A DNA stretch of 64,000 nucleotides from a virus: IMG/VR virus record IMGVR_UViG_3300032116_000166, positions 1 to 64,000 of that record; one strand, 5' to 3'. The notes under the pieces are model-generated. The model was not told the DNA's origin. It was given only the letters and a program-made list of their open reading frames with translations, and did not search any database. The translations under genes and the position numbers were made by a program. Below are positions 58,626 to 64,000 of this stretch, piece by piece; position 1 is the stretch's first letter; each line of letters starts with the position of its first letter.

Positions 58626-59936
58626 TTACAGTTTCTCTACTGTCCAGCCCTTGTCCATATAGAAACCCAGTCTGAGTGCTGCCTGACGGCGTTCTGGTCC
58701 ACTGGCAAATGCTATATCTAATACCACTGGATCGGGTTTATCTGGGTGTAGTCTCATGATTCGTCCAATTATCTGTTCTAAGCTAATTGGATTTGAGGTT
58801 GGCACTGCCAGGATAACGCATGATAGTCTGTTGACAGAGATTCCTTCGGAAAAGATCTGTCTGGATCCAGCAACGCACACCTTTTTGCCACTTTCAAGCT
58901 CTTCGATGATGTCCTTGCGTTGTTCGTATGTTGTGGACCCTGTAACAAGCGCGCAATTTTCTCCAACTTTGTCCTTTACTTTCTCTAAAAACTCGGTTCG
59001 GTCTGCTACTACCAACACACTGTGCCCATGACTGATCTGTATCTTAGCCATGGACGCAATAAAGTTTTGATAGTCTTCGTCGTATAACAGATGATTGATC
59101 TTTTCTACCCAAGTGCCATCATTTTTTAGGTGCATTCCTGTGTTGACAATCTTTACCACTGGGTTCAGTGTATGAGCCTGTGGTGGTCTGTACACCTTGT
59201 CGCCAAAGTAATCACGAAACACTATGTGTTTGCCATCAGTACGCTCCATTGTACCGCTCAACGCAATACGGTAGCGGCTGTACATTCCATCTATCAAGCT
59301 ACTAAACGTATCAGCAGGTACATGGTGTGCTTCGTCTAGGATGATTGTACCAAATTCTTTGCTTAAAGTGGCCATGTGTTTGGTAACAGTTTGAATGTTA
59401 CCGATTACCACAAAGTGGTCTTCAATATCAAACTCACCACTACCAATCACACCAGGTGTCAAACCATATAGACTTTCCACTTCGCCCACCCACTGGTCTC
59501 GCAGGAAAGTGTTGTGTGTGATTACCAAGGTCTTTTGACCCAGCTTGCGGGCCAGGTGCAGGGCTGTAAAAGTCTTACCCCAGCCTACTAATGCGTTAAT
59601 GAAGCAGGTGTCTTGGATCTGGTCGTATACTGGCTGTTGACTGTCTCGAAGTGGAAACCGCGGATTGGGAAACGGAACTTCGTGAGTTATACGCTTGTCT
59701 ACTACCTCATACCCTTCTGGAACTAGGTCCCAACGACCCTGCGGCACACTAACAATGTCTTTGGGTAATACCTTGTAGTTCTTGATAGTCTCAATCTTTT
59801 TAGTCTTCCCCTTCTTACCACTCTTCATTTCGATACGATAGGTCAAGGCCTCCATTATCTCTTTTAAGTGGGCTTGATCTCGGGGCTTGAAATATATTCG
59901 ATTACTTACTATTGCTTTGGGTTTTTCGGCTGTCAT
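58626..59936 (-). CDS. SF2 DNA helicase (UvsW/T5 D10-like)
   Basis: A 436-residue superfamily 2 helicase. Motif I is the unusual LVGWGKTF (near residue 117), motif Ia THNTFLRDQW, motif II DEAHH, motif III LSGTMERTDG, and motif VI QIIGRIMRLHPD with the arginine finger. The N-terminal 100 residues (FKPRDQAHLKEIMEALTYRI) form a DNA-binding preface as in UvsW-like enzymes. It probably drives branch migration and replication-fork processing. It overlaps the neighbouring unknown gene by ATGA, indicating one operon with polymerase and primase. Confidence 0.88.
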   Translation of the reverse strand: MTAEKPKAIVSNRIYFKPRDQAHLKEIMEALTYRIEMKSGKKGKTKKIETIKNYKVLPKDIVSVPQGRWDLVPEGYEVVDKRITHEVPFPNPRFPLRDSQQPVYDQIQDTCFINALVGWGKTFTALHLARKLGQKTLVITHNTFLRDQWVGEVESLYGLTPGVIGSGEFDIEDHFVVIGNIQTVTKHMATLSKEFGTIILDEAHHVPADTFSSLIDGMYSRYRIALSGTMERTDGKHIVFRDYFGDKVYRPPQAHTLNPVVKIVNTGMHLKNDGTWVEKINHLLYDEDYQNFIASMAKIQISHGHSVLVVADRTEFLEKVKDKVGENCALVTGSTTYEQRKDIIEELESGKKVCVAGSRQIFSEGISVNRLSCVILAVPTSNPISLEQIIGRIMRLHPDKPDPVVLDIAFASGPERRQAALRLGFYMDKGWTVEKL

Positions 59937-60460
59937 ATCATTCTTACCGTGTCTTCTAGCTTATCTTCATACAGTCCGTATAACAGATAGCCCGTACCCA
60001 CCAGCAACAATCCAGCATACTTTGTGTTCTGGTTTGGCGCGTGCAAAACTTTAAATCTGGTTCCAATGCCCTGAACTTCCACAATCGCACCGCCCGTCTT
60101 GATCGGTAAGACCTGACTGATGGGTTTAAATACTAACGGGACTCGTTTAGTCTTGCGATACTCAAACACTGTGCCTTCGCTGTCGATAAACCAAGTACCA
60201 CCTTTGCTCAACTTGATCATGTCACCCAAGAAAAATACGGCGTGCTTGAGTTTTGCGAGTGCCACCCCATTGTTCTTCAACTGCAGCCGCCTCATGGCTA
60301 GAGAGCCACCATTTACGGAAGTGTCGTCAAGTACTACAATTTTAGGGTCAATCTCACCGTCTTTGTGGTGTACTTCGTAGTGATAGTACCAACGAGTACC
60401 TTCCTTAGTAGGCTTGTCTTGACCCAAGTGGTAGATTGGAAACTGTATTCGATTAAGCAT
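59933..60460 (-). CDS. Unknown protein in replication operon
   Basis: The ATG at 60460 is preferred over a TTG nine bases upstream, giving 175 residues; it overlaps the polymerase stop by 8 bases. The sequence is mainly beta (RWYYHYEVHHKDGEIDPKIV, AVFFLGDMIKLSKGGTWF, KTGGAIVEVQGIGTRFKVL) with a hydrophobic C-terminal segment (KYAGLLLVGTGYLLYGLY). That segment is too mixed for a sure TM helix. No family is recognised. Coupled to both the polymerase and the helicase genes by overlap, it probably works in replication. Confidence 0.68.
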   Translation of the reverse strand: MLNRIQFPIYHLGQDKPTKEGTRWYYHYEVHHKDGEIDPKIVVLDDTSVNGGSLAMRRLQLKNNGVALAKLKHAVFFLGDMIKLSKGGTWFIDSEGTVFEYRKTKRVPLVFKPISQVLPIKTGGAIVEVQGIGTRFKVLHAPNQNTKYAGLLLVGTGYLLYGLYEDKLEDTVRMI

Positions 60461-62744
60461 TTTTAACAAGAATTCCGTTTTCTAGGCTGTAGTAGTCATC
60501 AAATTTGTCAAAGCTGTAGTCTTGGCCAATGTCTTGGTCAACTCCAATAGGGCTGCCTGGAATACCACAACCACGGTCTTTTTGAGTCATTGTCTTTAGG
60601 ATCTCGCAGTAGTTTTCAACCTCGCTGTCAGGCACCAATCCCACAATTGAGTCATGTACTAACATAAAGATTTTACTCTTCATCTTTAGACGTTTCAACT
60701 CATCGTGAGTGTCCATCGCCCCCAATAGATTTACGTCTGAGGCTAGGCTTTGTACTTCCGCGTTAATTCCCGAACGTACTTCATGCGCTGCAATTCCTTT
60801 GTCCGCTGAGAATACGTTTGGTAGACGCCTTTTACGGCCAAAGAAACTATAGGTATACCCATTAGTCTCAATGAATGTCTTTCGCTGATCCAGCCAATTC
60901 TTGAGCTTCTTAAACCTAGTAAAGTATTGCTCAATGTCGTCTTTTGCTTGACTAATAGGGTAGGATTCCCCAGTAGCTTTCGTAACCGACTGGCTAACCT
61001 TTGCTGGGCCCGAACCGTATAATATTCCGAAACTGATTGCTTTTGCACTCTGTCTAAGCGAGCCATATTGTTTCTTAACATCTTCTACTCCGCACGGTAA
61101 GTTGAATACCATTTTAGCAATACTACTGTGAAAGTCTCCACCACTGGAGAACACACTTTGTAGGTTCTTGTCACCACTCAACACAGCAGCATAATACATC
61201 TCTGCTGTTGTCAAATCCTGACTTACAATCTTGTAACCGTCGGGGGCTCGTATGCATCCCTTAATGATTGGATCATCTCGCGGAATTTGCTGAGCATTAA
61301 ACTTACCACTGCTAGATAAACGGCCACTAGTGGTAAAGATAAGATTAAAATTGGTACGAATTCGGCTATCACGATCTAACTCCGGTAAAATTTTTGCAAC
61401 ATAGCTGGATTGAATCTTGGCCAATTGACGTACAGTGAGGATCTGGGCAGGGAGTGGATGTTCTTCACTAAGTTCCTCAAGTACTTCGGCATCGGTTGAT
61501 AGTGCTCCAGTTTTTGTGAGCTTCCCTGTTGGTGTAAGTCCCACATAGTCAAACAAAACTGTTCGAAGCTGCTGCACTGATCCTGGATTGAAGATTTTTC
61601 CACTATCCTTTTCAAACGCTTTAACTTCCTCAAAACTATAAACCTTTTCCTTAGCTTCTAGAATCCACTTGTCAAGATAAGTACCAGCCGCTTCCATGCG
61701 CTCACGACTGATGGGGATGCCTACTTCTTCCATGTCCATTAGGAATAGTGTTCCACGGATAAGTAGATTTTGATATACCCACAGCAACTTAGGATTCTTT
61801 TGAACTAACGGCCAGAACTTTTCGTACAGTTCTAGGGTCACAGCAGTGTCGATGCTCGCATACTTAGAGATCACATCAAACGGGATGAGATCATAAGTAA
61901 AGTCCTCTTCTAGCAATCCCTGCTGTTTACAGTAAGATTTCTTGAAGTCGTCTAGTTCACTGTCATAATCGCCATAGTCGGTGTACTTTAGGGCTAGTTG
62001 TTTCAAGCCATGGCTGTCAGTTTCGTCGAGTACATAGTGCATAACCATTGTGTCATGTACCTTAGCCCGATTAAAGTCAATTCCTAGATGATAGTTAATC
62101 ATCTTGTAGTCAAACTTCATGTTGTGAAACACGATATCGTACTTGTCGATGATTTTATTGATCAATTCTAGGTGACGGTCATCCAATACATCCGTCAAGA
62201 TGTATCGGCCTTGCTTTTTCTTGTAACTCAAGCTAAGACCCAGTACATGGCCATCTCGTGGGTACAGAGCCGTTGTTTCCGTATCTACTGCTACTACATC
62301 GACTGCATTGTCGAGTACTTCTTGTAGGTAGGCCAAGGCTTCTTCAGAGTCATTGACTCCCTTAAAATCGCCGGTCTGGCTACTGTTTTTAGTATTGCCA
62401 GCTACATACTGCTTTATCTTGTCTACAGCACGCTCAAAGTCTGGTTTACCTTCAGGCTTGAATACCAACATAGCAGGATTACTAATGCACACCCACTTAT
62501 CGTCAATTAACAGACCAGCATAGTTGGTAACACTGCTGACCTTGGCATACTCTTTCGCTGCTTCAGCGCCTACCAAGATTACCAAGTCAAAAGGCTCTAG
62601 TAGTGTGCGGTCCAGATCTACATCCTTCTTCAACAACTTTTGAATAGGAACTGAACTCATGTGGAATGTCTCAAACTCAAAGTCAAAGTACTTTGAGTAG
62701 TCATTTCTGCTAGGTGCTTTATCAACTATTGCGATCTTTTTCAC
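60453..62744 (-). CDS. DNA polymerase, family A with 3'-5' exonuclease
   Basis: A 763-residue replicative polymerase starting at GTG 62744 (AAGGA nine bases upstream; overlaps the primase by 23 bases). The 3'-5' exonuclease motifs are VAVDTETTALYP (about residue 155), FHNMKFDYKM and YASIDTAVTLEL. The polymerase motifs are motif A SQDLTTAEMYYAA (near 515), motif B RQSAKAISFGILYG (near 568) and motif C LVHDSIVG (near 697), where Ser replaces the usual Glu after the catalytic Asp. The residue equivalent to E. coli Phe762 is Phe, associated in viral-ecology literature with virulent phages. No 5' nuclease domain is present; the separate exonuclease supplies it. Confidence 0.95.
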   Translation of the reverse strand: MKKIAIVDKAPSRNDYSKYFDFEFETFHMSSVPIQKLLKKDVDLDRTLLEPFDLVILVGAEAAKEYAKVSSVTNYAGLLIDDKWVCISNPAMLVFKPEGKPDFERAVDKIKQYVAGNTKNSSQTGDFKGVNDSEEALAYLQEVLDNAVDVVAVDTETTALYPRDGHVLGLSLSYKKKQGRYILTDVLDDRHLELINKIIDKYDIVFHNMKFDYKMINYHLGIDFNRAKVHDTMVMHYVLDETDSHGLKQLALKYTDYGDYDSELDDFKKSYCKQQGLLEEDFTYDLIPFDVISKYASIDTAVTLELYEKFWPLVQKNPKLLWVYQNLLIRGTLFLMDMEEVGIPISRERMEAAGTYLDKWILEAKEKVYSFEEVKAFEKDSGKIFNPGSVQQLRTVLFDYVGLTPTGKLTKTGALSTDAEVLEELSEEHPLPAQILTVRQLAKIQSSYVAKILPELDRDSRIRTNFNLIFTTSGRLSSSGKFNAQQIPRDDPIIKGCIRAPDGYKIVSQDLTTAEMYYAAVLSGDKNLQSVFSSGGDFHSSIAKMVFNLPCGVEDVKKQYGSLRQSAKAISFGILYGSGPAKVSQSVTKATGESYPISQAKDDIEQYFTRFKKLKNWLDQRKTFIETNGYTYSFFGRKRRLPNVFSADKGIAAHEVRSGINAEVQSLASDVNLLGAMDTHDELKRLKMKSKIFMLVHDSIVGLVPDSEVENYCEILKTMTQKDRGCGIPGSPIGVDQDIGQDYSFDKFDDYYSLENGILVKNA

Positions 62745-63591
62745 TTATGTATTCCTTTATGCTATCTACGTATTCTTGCGACAGTTCACCAGGATCTGAG
62801 TCTTCTTCTAACACGATCTTTTCTGTTAGATAACCACATTCCTGCAATACAGGCTCCAATTTATTCATTGCATCTTGGCCCGCCTGGTCACCGTCATACA
62901 TTAGATATATTTTTAATATGCCCTGAGTTTTCAAACTCAATAGCTTTAGGTCTGGTTCTTTGAATAGTGTGTTAGTTCCAAAAGTGCAACATACGTTTTG
63001 TAGTCCCTTGTCGTAGAGGTTTAACATATCAAATATGCCTTCTACTAACACTGCACTTGTGTATTTATCCTGAAAAACCTCTGGATAGATTGGCATCGTT
63101 ACTCCACGAGGATAGTTTAAGTATCGTGGATTACCGTCGCTCATCATGTGGCGGCCAACATAGACCATATTCTTGCCACGAATGTCACGAATAGGAAACC
63201 AAATTCGGTCACTCAGTTCACTGCCGCTGTTGACATAAAATGACCCAAACTCTTTTAGAGTTTTAGTACTGATACCGCGAAACGGTTTAGTAACTGGAAT
63301 AAATTGTTCCGGAAACTCAACACCGTTAAAGTTGATAGCAAGGTCTTTCAATTTCTCTTTTAGTTTTGCCACTTTGATGCTAGTAAAGTTTCCTACTACC
63401 CCAAAGTGCTTGAATATGTTTGTTTTAAACCCACAGCTAAAGCAGTGACTAACTCCAGTGATGCGGTCAACGCGAAAGCTCGGATTGCCGTCGTCATGGT
63501 CTGGATTTAGACAGCGGATAAGATAGTCCCTGCCACTAACTGTGAAACTAATATTTTGTTTATTTAGTAGGTCGAGTACGTGGTCTGACAT
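62722..63591 (-). CDS. DNA primase, CHC2 zinc finger + TOPRIM
   Basis: The start at 63591 (MSDHVLDLL) shares one base with the upstream stop (TAATG); a start four codons earlier is possible. The 289-residue protein has an N-terminal CHC2 zinc site (C27, H32, C50, C53; CLNPDHDDGNPSFRVD, SHCFSCG) and a TOPRIM domain with LVEGIFDMLNLY (near 183) and MYDGDQAGQDA (near 240). It is shorter than bacterial DnaG, lacking a helicase-binding C-terminal domain, as in other phage primases. It synthesises RNA primers for the helicase-polymerase replisome. Confidence 0.92.
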   Translation of the reverse strand: MSDHVLDLLNKQNISFTVSGRDYLIRCLNPDHDDGNPSFRVDRITGVSHCFSCGFKTNIFKHFGVVGNFTSIKVAKLKEKLKDLAINFNGVEFPEQFIPVTKPFRGISTKTLKEFGSFYVNSGSELSDRIWFPIRDIRGKNMVYVGRHMMSDGNPRYLNYPRGVTMPIYPEVFQDKYTSAVLVEGIFDMLNLYDKGLQNVCCTFGTNTLFKEPDLKLLSLKTQGILKIYLMYDGDQAGQDAMNKLEPVLQECGYLTEKIVLEEDSDPGELSQEYVDSIKEYISEKDRNS

Positions 63592-64000
63592 TATATGTTC
63601 CAAGGAATATCACTGTCACTGTCATCTTGCTTCTCGGCTGTTTTCTTTTTACCGCTTCGCTTGATTGTTTCTTTCTTTTCAGGAGCCTCAATGTCATGAG
63701 GACTGATGCGAAGGCTGTCCCAGTTGATGGGCGACGTAAATGTCATCTCACGTCCGCCACGAATCTTTGTGGTAGAGAAGGTCAGTGCGCCTTTCTCTTT
63801 TTCATGTGCTTCCATTACTAAGGCAATGTCAGCAGCGTCAAGAATACCCTTAGCAAACCGTGCTTCACCTGTAGCATCAATCTGATACGGTGAAATCATA
63901 ACAATATCATACTTTCGAGCCAACTCTTTCAGTTTCTTAGAAATCACAATCTGTGGCTGCCAATCAAACTGGCTAGCACCTTCGACTACAATTTGATTTA
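63591..64000 (-). CDS. DnaB-like replicative helicase, C-terminal part (partial)
   Basis: The frame is open to the right edge (64000), so the start lies outside the window. The visible 135 residues (IVISKKLKELARKYDIVMISPYQ, then EARFAKGILDAADIALVMEAHE) fit the C-terminal RecA-like core of a DnaB/gp41-type hexameric helicase: LK.LA, the S-x-Q element (here SPYQ) and the D-A-D/A-D-I region. A low-complexity tail (KKTAEKQDDSDSDIPWNI) follows. Walker A/B motifs would be upstream. Placement before primase and polymerase supports this; a related RecA-fold ATPase is the alternative. Confidence 0.72.
   Translation of the reverse strand, partial: NQIVVEGASQFDWQPQIVISKKLKELARKYDIVMISPYQIDATGEARFAKGILDAADIALVMEAHEKEKGALTFSTTKIRGGREMTFTSPINWDSLRISPHDIEAPEKKETIKRSGKKKTAEKQDDSDSDIPWNI

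Noticed and set aside
1-64000. tRNA genes, integrase, attachment sites, insertion sequences
   Set aside because: Looked for clover-leaf-like intergenic sequence, recombinase motifs and terminal inverted repeats; intergenic gaps are all below about 130 bases and none holds such a feature.

Overview
The window is a contiguous piece of a tailed double-stranded DNA phage (Caudoviricetes), most likely siphovirus-like. The gene order is major capsid protein, connector, tail terminator, tail tube, frameshifted tail-assembly chaperones, a giant tape measure protein, tail tip and fibres. No sheath gene lies between the tail terminator and the tube. No integrase, repressor, tRNA, rRNA, CRISPR or insertion sequence was found. 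Promoters are host-type sigma-70 (TTGACN-17 bp-TATAAT, mostly with an extended TGn -10), so the host RNA polymerase probably reads all of it. The host cannot be named from the sequence. The replication gene set (family A polymerase, CHC2/TOPRIM primase, DnaB-like helicase, SbcCD-like nuclease pair, flap exonuclease, B12-dependent ribonucleotide reductase, PhoH) is typical of virulent aquatic phages.

Layout. 1-5.6 kb: head end and tail tube on the plus strand. The major capsid protein is closed by a strong terminator, and a GGGAAAC slippery site joins the two tail-chaperone frames. 5.6-15.1 kb: a terminator and a consensus promoter, then a 2597-residue tape measure gene and a tail hub/tip gene. 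15.1-46.6 kb: an unusually large adhesion region of about 31 kb. It has at least six large repetitive fibre proteins (Ig-like, PKD, G8/beta-helix, collagen-like, S74 chaperone), a cysteine-rich repeat fibre protein and several small accessory proteins. Two nearly identical promoters (25.1 and 40.3 kb) each launch a fibre cassette that begins with a BppU-like adaptor. 46.6-50.6 kb: lysis genes (GH24 endolysin, a 3-TM holin candidate, four more small membrane proteins), PhoH and a cysteine-cluster protein. A bidirectional terminator at about 50.58 kb separates the two convergent halves. 50.6-64 kb: minus-strand early/middle genes for nucleotide metabolism and DNA replication/recombination, mostly translationally coupled with short overlaps.

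How it works together. The minus-strand block supplies dNTPs (ribonucleotide reductase, glutaredoxin, dUTPase) and replicates and processes DNA (helicase, primase, polymerase, SSB, SF2 helicase, SbcCD-like nuclease, PD-(D/E)XK nuclease, flap exonuclease). The plus-strand block builds the virion and lyses the cell. Transcription within the late region is graded by terminators placed directly before the next ribosome-binding site and by internal promoters.

The least explained items are the cysteine-rich repeat protein at 38.2 kb, the recurrent overlapping double hairpins before late genes, the repeat-built 809-residue protein at 25.6 kb, the membrane-protein-rich lysis region, and two conserved-looking proteins of unknown function in the replication block (58.1 and 59.9 kb).
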